This document shows, one piece after another, positions 5,918-13,578 of a DNA stretch of 17,097 bases. The position numbers and the translations under genes were made by a program. The notes under the pieces are model-generated. The model made no database searches, had not been told where the DNA came from, and saw only the letters and a program-made list of their open reading frames with translations. Origin of the DNA: Candidatus Woesearchaeota archaeon (lineage in GTDB: Archaea; Nanobdellota; Nanobdellia; SCGC-AAA011-G17; UBA489); the NCBI GenBank assembly GCA_016177265.1, contig JACOVP010000050.1, forward strand, positions 1 through 17,097. Direction: 5' to 3'. Positions within the stretch are counted from its first letter, which is position 1. Every line of letters starts with the position of its first letter.

Positions 5918-7135
5918 TTACTTGAACACCTTCCTGACTTTCTCCAATGCTTTGACTAAAACATCAATGTCTTCTTTGGTGTTATACAAATAAAGTGAGA
6001 GACGACAGCTTGCTTGTATATCGAGCACTTTCATTAACGGCATGGCGCAGTGATGACCTCCACGGATGGCAATGCCTTCTGTATCCAAAATAGAAGAAAC
6101 ATCATGGGGATGGATGTCTTCGAAATTGAATGCGATGATACCTGCTTTCTTCTTGAGATCTCTTGGTCCATAGATAGTTATTCCTTTGACTTTGCTCAAC
6201 TGTTCATGCGCATACTGCAATAGTTCTTTCTCGTGCTGGTCGATGCTGTGCATACCGATGTTTGTCAAATAATCAATAGCAGTACCGAGAGCAATGCCTC
6301 CAGCGATATTGGGTGTGCCAGCTTCAAATTTCCAGGGTAAATCGTTGAATGTTGTATCTTCGAGTTTTACCTCTTTGATCATATCACCGCCGTAGAGAAA
6401 TGGCGTCATCTTTTCCAAAAACTCCTGTTTTCCATACAACACACCAACTCCTGTAGGACCGAGCATCTTGTGACTGGAAAAAGCAAGGAAATCTGCATCG
6501 AGTTCTTTAACATCAATAGGAATATGTGGGGCACTTTGTGCTGCGTCTATGACTACTTTCGCTCCGATGCTGCGCGCTTTTTGAATAATCTCTTTGATAG
6601 GATTGATGGTTCCCATAACATTTGAGATGTGCGTGACTGCGACGATCTTTGTGTTTGGCGTGAAAAGTTTGTTGTCAATGACTAACTCGCCTTCTTGACT
6701 AACTTTCATGAACTTGACTGCAGCACCAACACGTTTTGCGATTTGTTGCCAGGGCACTAAGTTTGAGTGATGCTCCATTTCCGTCAGAAGAATTTCATCA
6801 CCTTTCTTCAACTCTAAACCTAAACTGTACGCTAGAAGATTGATACTTTCTGTTGTGTTCTTTGTGAAAATAATCTCTTTGAACTTTGCGTTGATGAAGC
6901 GGGCTACTTTTCTGTGCGCATCTTCGTATGCTAGTGTTGCTTCTTCACTTAACGTATAGACACCACGATGGATATTCGCATGGGTTTTTTCGTAGTAGTC
7001 TTTTATGGTATCGATGACTTGCCTGGGTTTTTGTGAGCTGGAGGCACTGTCTAGATAGACTAATGGTTTGCCATGGATCTTTCTCTTGAAAATAGGAAAA
7101 TCGTTCTTTATGGAAGGTGGAATTGTTGTTTTCAT
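5918..7135 (-). CDS. sufS: SufS cysteine desulfurase
   Basis: A 405-residue fold-type I PLP enzyme of the class II (SufS/CsdA) cysteine desulfurases. H123 in EHHSN stacks on the PLP ring, D197 in VIDAAQS contacts the ring nitrogen, and K223 in SSHKMLGPTG forms the Schiff base. The catalytic cysteine C363, in the short RGGHHCAMP loop typical of SufS, takes the persulfide. R378 in SCRLSLYLYNT is the substrate-carboxylate arginine. The enzyme converts cysteine to alanine and passes sulfur to a partner, here most likely SufU and SufB and possibly the sulfur carrier used by the thiolase. The start codon overlaps the sufD stop (ATGA), showing translational coupling. Confidence 0.96.
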   Translation of the reverse strand: MKTTIPPSIKNDFPIFKRKIHGKPLVYLDSASSSQKPRQVIDTIKDYYEKTHANIHRGVYTLSEEATLAYEDAHRKVARFINAKFKEIIFTKNTTESINLLAYSLGLELKKGDEILLTEMEHHSNLVPWQQIAKRVGAAVKFMKVSQEGELVIDNKLFTPNTKIVAVTHISNVMGTINPIKEIIQKARSIGAKVVIDAAQSAPHIPIDVKELDADFLAFSSHKMLGPTGVGVLYGKQEFLEKMTPFLYGGDMIKEVKLEDTTFNDLPWKFEAGTPNIAGGIALGTAIDYLTNIGMHSIDQHEKELLQYAHEQLSKVKGITIYGPRDLKKKAGIIAFNFEDIHPHDVSSILDTEGIAIRGGHHCAMPLMKVLDIQASCRLSLYLYNTKEDIDVLVKALEKVRKVFK

Positions 7136-8232
7136 GGTGTCATCAAAAATGCAGTTTTCTCTTCGATTTCTTCTTCTAGACGTGTTCTCAGTTCATCTGC
7201 ATGGATCTTCTGAATGGTTGGCGTAAAAAAACCGCGAACGATAGTTGCTTGCGCTTCGCCTTCTGACAAACCACGAGAGGTTAAGTAAAATAATTTTTCA
7301 CGATCAATCTGGCCAATAGTTGCTCCGTGCTTGCATCTGACATCGTGATTGTCGATTTCCAATTTGGGAATAGCATCGACGGTTGCTTCATCACTCAAGA
7401 TTAAGGTGTCTTCCTTCTGGTAGCCGTTGCTGTTGTGTGCTCTCTCATGGATTTTAATATTACCACGATACACTGTTTTGCTTTGATCTTTTCCAACGCC
7501 TTTGGTGCGCATGTCTGAGATAGTATGTGGCGCATGATGGTTGGTTTCCACTGCAAGGTCAAATTGCTGAGATTGTTGTGCAAAAAACATAGTGTCTGCT
7601 TCCAGGACGGATGCTTCACCTGTCAATGTGGTGTGAATCATTGATGACGTGAAGACACTGCCAAAACAGCCATCGATCCAGTATATTTTTGCATTCCTAC
7701 CGGTGTTTGCTGTCTTATTAACGAAGTTGTATTTTTGCTTGTTGAGATTTTGGATGCTGCAATAAGATACTTCTGCGTTGTCTTCCAAAATAATATGGAG
7801 ACGTTGCGTTCTGAGATAGCAGTTATCTGTTGAGGTGATAGTTTCCACGATGGAAGCTTTGCTGTTTTTTTCTGCAATGATAATGAGGGTATCTGCATCT
7901 ATGGTTGTTGTGCAGTGCTTTTGTAATAAAAAGGAATTAGCCAAAGTTGTATTTGCTGGAATAATGATTGCTATTCCCTGCTGTAATGCTTGATCTTGGA
8001 TGTCTTCAATCTGAGTTGTTGGTTGCTTCTTCAGTATCTGGAAGATTGCTTTTCCTCGTGGTGTCTGCCAGAATTCTCTGAGATCTTGCAGTTGTGTGCT
8101 TGTTGTTCCTTTTTTCCCATACGGAGTATATGTTATTTCTACTTTCGCTACTTTTTCTGGTGAGAATTCATCTAGTGAAAGATAAGTTGTTAATCCATAC
8201 TTTAGTTGCGGGAGTGGTAATTGTTTCGCCAT
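7132..8232 (-). CDS. sufD: SufD, scaffold subunit of SufBC2D
   Basis: A 366-residue SufB/SufD-family protein, shorter and more divergent than SufB, as usual for SufD. The beta-helix core is followed by a conserved C-terminal region RCKHGATIGQIDREKLFYLTSRG. H302 in that motif matches the histidine of E. coli SufD (H360) proposed as a cluster ligand at the SufB-SufD interface, and the final helical part (LSEGEAQATIVRGFF) is the SufC-binding region. SufD and SufB form the heterodimer on which a new cluster is built. The gene follows sufB by eight bases and overlaps sufS by four (ATGA). Confidence 0.93.
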   Translation of the reverse strand: MAKQLPLPQLKYGLTTYLSLDEFSPEKVAKVEITYTPYGKKGTTSTQLQDLREFWQTPRGKAIFQILKKQPTTQIEDIQDQALQQGIAIIIPANTTLANSFLLQKHCTTTIDADTLIIIAEKNSKASIVETITSTDNCYLRTQRLHIILEDNAEVSYCSIQNLNKQKYNFVNKTANTGRNAKIYWIDGCFGSVFTSSMIHTTLTGEASVLEADTMFFAQQSQQFDLAVETNHHAPHTISDMRTKGVGKDQSKTVYRGNIKIHERAHNSNGYQKEDTLILSDEATVDAIPKLEIDNHDVRCKHGATIGQIDREKLFYLTSRGLSEGEAQATIVRGFFTPTIQKIHADELRTRLEEEIEEKTAFLMTP

Positions 8233-8240
8233 ATTCGTTG

Positions 8241-9653
8241 TTAGCCCAAGGCATTCTCCATCTCCAGTTCAATGAGTTTGTTAAATTCAACTGCATACTC
8301 AATCGGTAACGCTTTAGTAATTGGTTCTACAAATCCCAGGACGATCATCTTCCTTGCTTCTTCTTCTGATAAACCACGAGACATGAGATAAAATAATTGT
8401 TCATCACCAATTTTTGCAACTGTTGCTTCGTGACCAACTTCTGCGGTCTTGTTATCGACGTCCATGTAGGGAACAGTATTTGATTTTGACTGATTATCTA
8501 ACATGAGTGCGTCACATTGGACATGCACTTTAGCATTCGTTGCATTTTTTGCTATCTTGACTAAGCCACGATAGGTAGTAATACCTCCGTCTTTACTGAT
8601 GCTTTTTGATCTGATAGTGGAGGTTGTGTTTGGCGCTAAATGGTACACTTTTGCTCCTGTGTCTTGATATTGGCCTTTCGAGGCAACTGCAATACCTAAG
8701 AAATCAGAACGCGCATTTTTTCCCTTTAAAATGGAACAAGGATAGAGCATAGTTATGTGCGACCCAGCATTTCCGTTTATCCATTCAATTAATCCGTCAT
8801 CTTCTACGATTGCACGTTTGGTATTCAAATTAAACACATTCCTTGACCAATTTTCCATACTGGTGTAGCGACCACGAGCTCCTTTATGCACAAAGATTTC
8901 TACACAGCCAGCATGCAAGGAACCAGTCATATATGAGGGGGAGGAGCAGCCCTCCACATAGCTTACCTCTGCACCTTCATCAACAATGATTAACGTATGT
9001 TCAAATTGACCGCCTGCAGCAACATTCATTCTAAAATATGCTTGCAGAGGCAAGTCTACTTTTACTCCTTTAGGTACCATGATAAAAGTACCTCCACTCC
9101 AACATGCCCCGTGGAGAGCTGCAAATTTATGTAATGTTGGTGGAACGCACTTCATAAAATATTTCTTGAACAACTCTGGATGCTCTTTCAAAGCAACATC
9201 ACAATCGGTAAAAATAACACCGAGGTCTTCCCACTGTTTCTTGAGATTATGATACACTACTTCAGACTCAAATTGCGCACCTGCGCCTGCCAATGATCTT
9301 CGTTCTGCCTCTGGAATACCAAGACGTTCGAATGTTTTCTTGATTTCTGGCGGCACTTTTTCCCAGTCACTTTCAGTTTTTGTCCCAGGCTTAATATAAT
9401 ATGATATGCTAGTGAGATCTAAGTCTTTTAAATCCGGACCATCTGGCCAATTGTTCGGCATGGGTAATTGTTTGAAGAGCTCAAAACATTTCAATCTGAA
9501 GTCTAACATCCATTGTGGTTCGTTTTTGTCTTTGGAGATTTGCCTGATAACCTCTTCGGTTAATCCCGGTGGTGTTTGCAATTCATATTTCTGGCTTACT
9601 TTGTGTTCGAAATAATCACTTTCGATGTTCCAAAATTCTTGTTCTTGTGTCAT
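8241..9653 (-). CDS. sufB: SufB, cluster-assembly subunit of SufBC2D
   Basis: A 470-residue protein of normal SufB length with no intein, although sufB is a common intein host. Diagnostic stretches are the N-terminal FWNIESDYFEHKVS, the central GACWSGGTFIMVPKGVKV and EGCSSPSYMTGSLHAGCVEIF, and the C-terminal RGLSEEEARKMIVLGFVEP. C380 in VQCDAL and E409 in the GHEAT motif line up with E. coli SufB C405 and E434, residues implicated in cluster building. SufB receives sulfur from SufS/SufU and assembles [4Fe-4S] or [2Fe-2S] clusters with SufD. Its ATG overlaps the stop of the LAGLIDADG-like gene by four bases, so the two are translationally coupled. Confidence 0.96.
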   Translation of the reverse strand: MTQEQEFWNIESDYFEHKVSQKYELQTPPGLTEEVIRQISKDKNEPQWMLDFRLKCFELFKQLPMPNNWPDGPDLKDLDLTSISYYIKPGTKTESDWEKVPPEIKKTFERLGIPEAERRSLAGAGAQFESEVVYHNLKKQWEDLGVIFTDCDVALKEHPELFKKYFMKCVPPTLHKFAALHGACWSGGTFIMVPKGVKVDLPLQAYFRMNVAAGGQFEHTLIIVDEGAEVSYVEGCSSPSYMTGSLHAGCVEIFVHKGARGRYTSMENWSRNVFNLNTKRAIVEDDGLIEWINGNAGSHITMLYPCSILKGKNARSDFLGIAVASKGQYQDTGAKVYHLAPNTTSTIRSKSISKDGGITTYRGLVKIAKNATNAKVHVQCDALMLDNQSKSNTVPYMDVDNKTAEVGHEATVAKIGDEQLFYLMSRGLSEEEARKMIVLGFVEPITKALPIEYAVEFNKLIELEMENALG

Positions 9654-10237
9654 TGCGCTACTTCCTTGAGATGTTCTTTGAAACAGAATTGACAGGTATC
9701 AGGTAAGCGTTTTTCCTCTTGGTAGACATGACAGGGGTCTAATTCTAGACGAACATGGCAGTACTTTTTCTTGTTCCAAAGTTTTTTGTTGTAGTGGAGT
9801 AAATCACGTAAGAGAGCAATTTGTAATATTCCTTCTTTGGTGAGATGCTGCTTCTGTTCTATGAGGTTGATGCAGTTACTCCAGGTTTCAAACTTTCTTC
9901 TTTTAGTTTCTGAAATAAAATCTGTTGGTTTAAATAGGGAAGCAATATATTTTACTTCTTCCAACTTTGTAGCCTTGAGGATAGCTTCATCTTTGGTTGT
10001 TTTATTTCTGTAGTAGATGTTGCCTGCTTGGAGATGGTCTTTGATTTTTTCTAGGAGACCAACTTCTGATCCTGGCAGTTTGATAGTAAAATCTGCAACG
10101 ACTTGATGGCCTAGGTTATTCTTACTCTTCTTGATGACGATACTAAAAATACCACTACTTTCAATGAAGCCTAGGAGCCATTTTTTATCGATTTTCTGGC
10201 TTTTTTCAAGGAGCGGTTGACTGAGGATTGATTTCAT
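9650..10237 (-). CDS. Degenerate LAGLIDADG-fold protein with Cys/His-rich tail, first gene of the suf operon
   Basis: A 195-residue protein (199 if the ATG at 10249 is used). Numbered from that longer start, residues 24-155 resemble a single-motif LAGLIDADG homing-endonuclease domain: WLLGFIESSGIF (24-35), a beta hairpin, then LLEKIKDHLQAGNIYYRNK, a second hairpin, and LIEQKQHLTKEGILQIALL (129-147). The motif position that carries the metal-binding Asp/Glu (LAGLIDADG position 8) is Ser32, so nuclease activity is unlikely. The tail holds C164, C173, C186, C189 (a CxxC) with H165, H174 and H193, able to bind zinc or a cluster. The gene overlaps sufB by four bases. The ATG at 10235-10237 is preferred because a TTTATAAA box begins 31 bases upstream, so that codon would be the first of a leaderless message. 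Role as suf regulator or accessory factor is inference. Confidence 0.72.
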   Translation of the reverse strand: MKSILSQPLLEKSQKIDKKWLLGFIESSGIFSIVIKKSKNNLGHQVVADFTIKLPGSEVGLLEKIKDHLQAGNIYYRNKTTKDEAILKATKLEEVKYIASLFKPTDFISETKRRKFETWSNCINLIEQKQHLTKEGILQIALLRDLLHYNKKLWNKKKYCHVRLELDPCHVYQEEKRLPDTCQFCFKEHLKEVAQ

Positions 10238-10260
10238 GTATCTTACCATATAGTAGCTTA

Positions 10261-10268
10261 TTTATAAA
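10261..10268 (-). promoter_or_regulatory. TATA box of the suf operon
   Basis: TTTATAAA, itself palindromic, begins 31 bases before the ATG at 10237 on the minus strand. The upstream ATG at 10249 would fall inside the promoter, so the box decides the start of the first suf-operon gene. Confidence 0.65.
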
Positions 10269-10299
10269 GGTTTCTAAGACTCTTTGGGTTCTCTCAAGC

Positions 10300-10307
10300 T
10301 TTAAATA
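10300..10307 (+). promoter_or_regulatory. TATA box of the Rieske ferredoxin gene
   Basis: TTTAAATA lies 39 bases before the ATG at 10339, predicting a leader of about 8 bases with a weak GGAG (10330-10333). It sits only 32 bases from the divergent suf TATA box, so one regulator bound between 10269 and 10299 could act on both. Confidence 0.55.
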
Positions 10308-10338
10308 GGAGTGCTGTATAGGGGGTATAGGAGAAACG

Positions 10339-10647
10339 ATGCCTAAGTTTGTAGCAGTAGCGAAAACGTCGGAGATTGATGAAAACCAGGCTAAGGTTGT
10401 AGAGGTAGAAGGAAAGCCTGTAGCTCTTTTTCGAGTTCAAGGAAAGTTCTATGCAGTTTCTCATACGTGTGCCCATGCAGGCGGACCAATAGGTGAAGGG
10501 TATTTGTCTGAGCATATCGTAACATGTCCTTGGCATAGCTGGCAGTATGATATTCGAACTGGAAAATCAATAAGTGTTGAAGGAGCTAAGATTCCTCTGT
10601 ATAAAGTGAAGGTTGAGAAGGATATGGTTTTTGTTGCTGTTCCCTAA
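10339..10647 (+). CDS. Rieske-type [2Fe-2S] ferredoxin
   Basis: A 102-residue soluble Rieske domain. The two cluster-binding boxes are complete: C44-A-H46 in HTCAHAGGPIGEG and C63-P-W-H66 in TCPWHSWQYD, with the usual RTGKS turn and the closing strands (IPLYKVKVE). This is the small ferredoxin form seen as an electron donor for oxygenases or reductases (NirD/BphF-like), not the membrane-anchored bc1 subunit, because no transmembrane anchor is present. No partner oxygenase or reductase is in the window. It is transcribed divergently from the suf operon that could supply its cluster. The start is supported by the TATA-box position. Confidence 0.94.
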   Translation: MPKFVAVAKTSEIDENQAKVVEVEGKPVALFRVQGKFYAVSHTCAHAGGPIGEGYLSEHIVTCPWHSWQYDIRTGKSISVEGAKIPLYKVKVEKDMVFVAVP

Positions 10648-10667
10648 GAGTATCTTGAATCGAAAAC

Positions 10668-10675
10668 ATTATAAT
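10668..10675 (+). promoter_or_regulatory. TATA-like box of the GNAT-methyltransferase unit
   Basis: ATTATAAT starts 30 bases before the ATG at 10698. It supports that ATG over the TTG at 10686 and a leaderless message. Confidence 0.5.
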
Positions 10676-10697
10676 CTTACTTCATTTGTTTGCTACT

Positions 10698-11123
10698 ATG
10701 CTCATTAGAAAAGCAACTCTAGACGATGTGCACCATATTTCAGAAGTTGTACAAGTTCTTGATTTTGAAAAGGTAAAACCTTCTTCTCATTTGCGCCTCA
10801 TTTGTCAGCAGGTTAGAAAAGGGAACTATTATGTCGCCTTGAATCAAAAAAAGATCATTGTTGGTGCTATGTGTCTCATTTTTGAGGAAAACTCTTGTCA
10901 AATCTACTTGCTGGCATCAAAAGAAAAAGGTGGTGGTATTGCACTTCTTCGTTTTGCAGAAGATTTGTGTAGAAAGACAAACACACCTAAACTTTGGTGC
11001 TGGAGTTTAGTACGTTATGACGCTTCTGTTTTTTATAAGAAAAATGGTTTTGAAGAGGCCTATCTTTTACGAAAACAATGGTTTGGTGAAGACTGCTGGT
11101 TTTTTGGTAAGGTTTTGCATTAA
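10698..11123 (+). CDS. GNAT-family N-acetyltransferase
   Basis: A 141-residue protein with the GNAT outline. It opens with LIRKATLDDVHHISEVV and a central strand pair (NYYVALNQKKIIVGAMCLIF). An acetyl-CoA loop-like stretch KEKGGGIALLRFAEDLC stands in for the Q/R-x-x-G-x-G/A motif, and the C-terminal YKKNGFEEAYLLRK is the usual end of the fold. The glycine-rich loop is slightly irregular. The acceptor is unknown. The TTG at 10686 would add four residues but lies upstream of the predicted transcript start, so the ATG is chosen. The methyltransferase gene starts one base after its stop, so the two are cotranscribed and may act on a shared target. Confidence 0.78.
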   Translation: MLIRKATLDDVHHISEVVQVLDFEKVKPSSHLRLICQQVRKGNYYVALNQKKIIVGAMCLIFEENSCQIYLLASKEKGGGIALLRFAEDLCRKTNTPKLWCWSLVRYDASVFYKKNGFEEAYLLRKQWFGEDCWFFGKVLH

Positions 11124-11124
11124 T

Positions 11125-11610
11125 ATGGACTACTACAATACTCTAGCGGAGGGATATGATGAACTCCATGAAGCAGAACAACTAGCAAAGCTGAAGATTC
11201 TTCTCAAATATGTGCAGTTAAAAGGAAAGATTTTAGACGTAGGAGCAGGAACCTGCATTGTTGCAAGACATCTTGGTAAGAAAGCTAGTGTTGTTTCTGT
11301 TGATCCCAGCAAAAGAATGTTGGTAAGGGGTGTTGGTAAACGGCATGTTGCTAAAGCAGAACAATTACCGTTTCCTGATCACACATTTGATATCGTTGTT
11401 TCTCTAACAGCACTGCACCATTGTGATCTGGAGAAAGCATTAGTTGAAATGAAAAGAGTTGTAAAGAAAGATGGGATAGTGGCCATTAGTTTTTTAAAGA
11501 AATCGCATACCCTTACTCCATTTGAAGGTCTCTTGCAACGACACTTTGGCGCATTTGAGAAGATTGACGGTTACCAAGATTACTTATACTTAATCAAACA
11601 TACCAAATAA
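11125..11610 (+). CDS. Small SAM-dependent methyltransferase (Methyltransf_11 type)
   Basis: A 161-residue class I methyltransferase. Motif I is LDVGAGT (37-43), followed by VDPSKRML (59-66, the acidic residue for the ribose), AEQLPFPDHTFDIVVS (78-93, motifs II/III) and LEKALVEMKRVVKKDG (post-III). The N-terminal YYNTLAEGYDELH is typical of UbiE/COQ5-like enzymes. It is short for the family and lacks a clear extra substrate-binding domain, so the acceptor cannot be named. The frame is open further upstream inside the GNAT gene, but the ATG at 11125, one base after the GNAT stop, gives the proper family start. The 3' end overlaps the convergent Ig-repeat gene by 21 bases. Confidence 0.85.
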   Translation: MDYYNTLAEGYDELHEAEQLAKLKILLKYVQLKGKILDVGAGTCIVARHLGKKASVVSVDPSKRMLVRGVGKRHVAKAEQLPFPDHTFDIVVSLTALHHCDLEKALVEMKRVVKKDGIVAISFLKKSHTLTPFEGLLQRHFGAFEKIDGYQDYLYLIKHTK

Positions 11611-13533
11611 CCCTCCTTTCTTTGGCTTTTCTTCCTTCTTTGGCTGTTCTTCTTGTGTTTTCCATGGATCAGAAAACTCTTCAGTGTTACTCAAGAATTC
11701 ATTGCTTTCTTGTGTGGTTCTATAAGGAGATTCTTGTGCTGTTGTTCTTTCTCTTTTCTTTGGCAGTTCCATGATATAGTCATCTTTCTGCTTTTTGACT
11801 TTAAATGACAAACGGCCACGCTTTGCTTCGAGGCGCTCTGTTAGATCACGTTTCAGTTTCTCTTCGTAGTACTCTTGAGAACGATGGCGTTTGATGGGTT
11901 GTTCATAATGCCGTGTTTTTGGTTGGGAGAACACCTGTTTTTCAGGATGATGTGGTTTACGCCGTAGTTTCTGTTTAACAAATAATGTGATGAGCATATA
12001 GATGATTATTATCCCTAACACTCCTGCAAGATACGGCATGATGTTCCATCTTCTCTTGAGAATCTCGACGTTGTCGAACGATTTGTCACCAACTTGGACG
12101 GTGTATATTCCTTTTTTTACCATGTATGCAAGATCGTAGGCTTTGCTTGCTCCAACACCCAATGAGACTTTCTTTTGTTTTGTTTTACTATACTCTGGAT
12201 TGTTCTTCTCCGTCATGGTGATAGTTACCCTTTCTTTGATAGGAATGTTTCCTGTATTGGCAAAGACAATCGTTGAACCTTCTTGCGTGATATCCAGAAC
12301 CTTGAACTCTTCCACTTTGAATGACATGAATGCGTCAACGTCCATTGCTGCGGCTTTGACTTTCCAAAGTCCAGGTGCTGCTGTTCTTGGAAATGTGAAG
12401 GCAGTTTGCTCTGTACTCTTGATAGTGTCTGTAAAGACGACATCTTTTTCTGCATCGTAGACTTCTATGGTAATATCTGTAGCAATAATATCATTTCCTT
12501 GATCAACTAATGTTGGTTTGATGACCACTTGCTGCTCTGGCATGAAAGATTCCTGGTTCATGACGATTTCCATACGAGTTGGGACTGCTGTGATGATGAT
12601 GACAAACCGTTGTGTTTCTTTATTGCCATAACTGTCTTCCACATCAATCGTGAGAGTATGCTCTCCTGTCTTGATGTCTTCTGGTAGCATGATCGTGTGC
12701 TTCAAAATACCTAGCAGAATGGTTGCTTCATCTCGTTTTTCATCTAAGGTAATATAAGCTGTGCCTTTGGTAATTCTAGAATCGCCTGTTTTGGCAGTGC
12801 CGTCGATCTTGACTTTCTCTCCTGGCAAGAATTCGTTGTCATTGAGAGTGATCGTAAGACCAATGTTTCCCAAGATGATGAACCTATCAAATATCACGAT
12901 CTGCTTATTGTTATTAATATCAGTTATTTCGATTTCTATTTCATAAGCGCCTGCTGGATTGTCTTCTGTTTCATACGTATAGGAGAATTTTCCCTTACTA
13001 ATTTTGACTGTGTCCTGCACAATAATATTTCTTCCCTGCCTGAAAATTACTTTTGCCACTCCTTCAATGGGTTTTCCATCCATCCTGGTAATCGTTCCAG
13101 CTAAAGTAACACTGTCACCTAATTGTACTGATTCCTTATTGAGTGTGATGGGAGCATTGAGAGTACTGGTCACGGAGAAGGTTGCTGAATTTAATTCATC
13201 TTTGATTTCTCCATTGCTTTCGAAGAAGACATGGAGCCTGCATGAACCTGTTATAGATTGTGGAACAGTAAAGGTTTCTGCAAGTGTTTTTTGAACATTA
13301 GCTTTCAGACTAAATGCTTTGGTTGCAAGAATCTCTTTTTCTCCGCAGTCCAGTTCAAATTTTAGATATCCATCCATATCTGCTGTTTCAATAATTGTTC
13401 CAGTAATACTGAGCTGATCTCCGAAATTAAAGGTTGTTTGCTCCGGTCCTTCTATGGTTATTGCAGCACTACTAGGGAAAGGAAGAACGAGTAGGAAGAG
13501 TCCTAGGATAAGGAGTAAGCCTCTCTTTTTCAT
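11590..13533 (-). CDS. Secreted, membrane-anchored protein with Ig-like repeats and a charged cytoplasmic tail
   Basis: About 647 residues. Numbering below is from a GTG one codon upstream; the ATG at 13533 is preferred because a TTAATAAA box starts 30 bases before it. A signal peptide (MKKRGLLLILGLFLLVLPFPSSA) is followed by about five beta-sandwich repeats at roughly 26-125, 128-222, 225-317, 320-412 and 413-492. Each resembles the macroglobulin/Ig-like domains of archaeal surface proteins (repeated pattern as in VQLGDSVTLAGTI, FLPGEKVKIDGTA, FMPEQQVVIKPT). C64 and C99 in the first repeat could form a disulfide. One transmembrane helix lies at about 501-520, then a 125-residue tail rich in Lys/Arg/Glu ending in GGLFGMFD. 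It is probably a surface protein that signals or attaches to something inside; function unknown. Confidence 0.78.
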   Translation of the reverse strand: MKKRGLLLILGLFLLVLPFPSSAAITIEGPEQTTFNFGDQLSITGTIIETADMDGYLKFELDCGEKEILATKAFSLKANVQKTLAETFTVPQSITGSCRLHVFFESNGEIKDELNSATFSVTSTLNAPITLNKESVQLGDSVTLAGTITRMDGKPIEGVAKVIFRQGRNIIVQDTVKISKGKFSYTYETEDNPAGAYEIEIEITDINNNKQIVIFDRFIILGNIGLTITLNDNEFLPGEKVKIDGTAKTGDSRITKGTAYITLDEKRDEATILLGILKHTIMLPEDIKTGEHTLTIDVEDSYGNKETQRFVIIITAVPTRMEIVMNQESFMPEQQVVIKPTLVDQGNDIIATDITIEVYDAEKDVVFTDTIKSTEQTAFTFPRTAAPGLWKVKAAAMDVDAFMSFKVEEFKVLDITQEGSTIVFANTGNIPIKERVTITMTEKNNPEYSKTKQKKVSLGVGASKAYDLAYMVKKGIYTVQVGDKSFDNVEILKRRWNIMPYLAGVLGIIIIYMLITLFVKQKLRRKPHHPEKQVFSQPKTRHYEQPIKRHRSQEYYEEKLKRDLTERLEAKRGRLSFKVKKQKDDYIMELPKKRERTTAQESPYRTTQESNEFLSNTEEFSDPWKTQEEQPKKEEKPKKGGLFGMFD

Positions 13534-13555
13534 CACTTGGGAAAGGTTTATGAGC

Positions 13556-13563
13556 TTTATTAA
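13556..13563 (-). promoter_or_regulatory. TATA-like box of the Ig-repeat gene
   Basis: TTAATAAA on the minus strand begins 30 bases before the ATG at 13533. This indicates separate transcription from the HAD gene just upstream and favours that ATG over the GTG at 13536. Confidence 0.5.
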
Positions 13564-13578
13564 GGTTTTGTTGGGATT

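Noticed and set aside
8241..9653. Possible intein in SufB, given the LAGLIDADG-like neighbour
   Set aside because: The protein has normal SufB length and unbroken conserved motifs, with no splice-junction Cys/Ser-HN pattern; the LAGLIDADG-like gene is a separate upstream frame.
10235..10249. Use of the ATG at 10249 as start of the first suf-operon gene
   Set aside because: It would lie 12 bases upstream of the transcript start predicted from the TTTATAAA box, while the ATG at 10237 coincides with it. Kept only as an alternative.
11017..11124. Upstream extension of the methyltransferase frame inside the GNAT gene
   Set aside because: It overlaps the conserved end of the GNAT protein in another frame, and the family's normal N-terminus begins at the ATG at 11125.
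12143..13294. Several open frames on the plus strand opposite the Ig-repeat gene
   Set aside because: They lack recognisable motifs and promoters and are antisense shadows of a well-supported gene.
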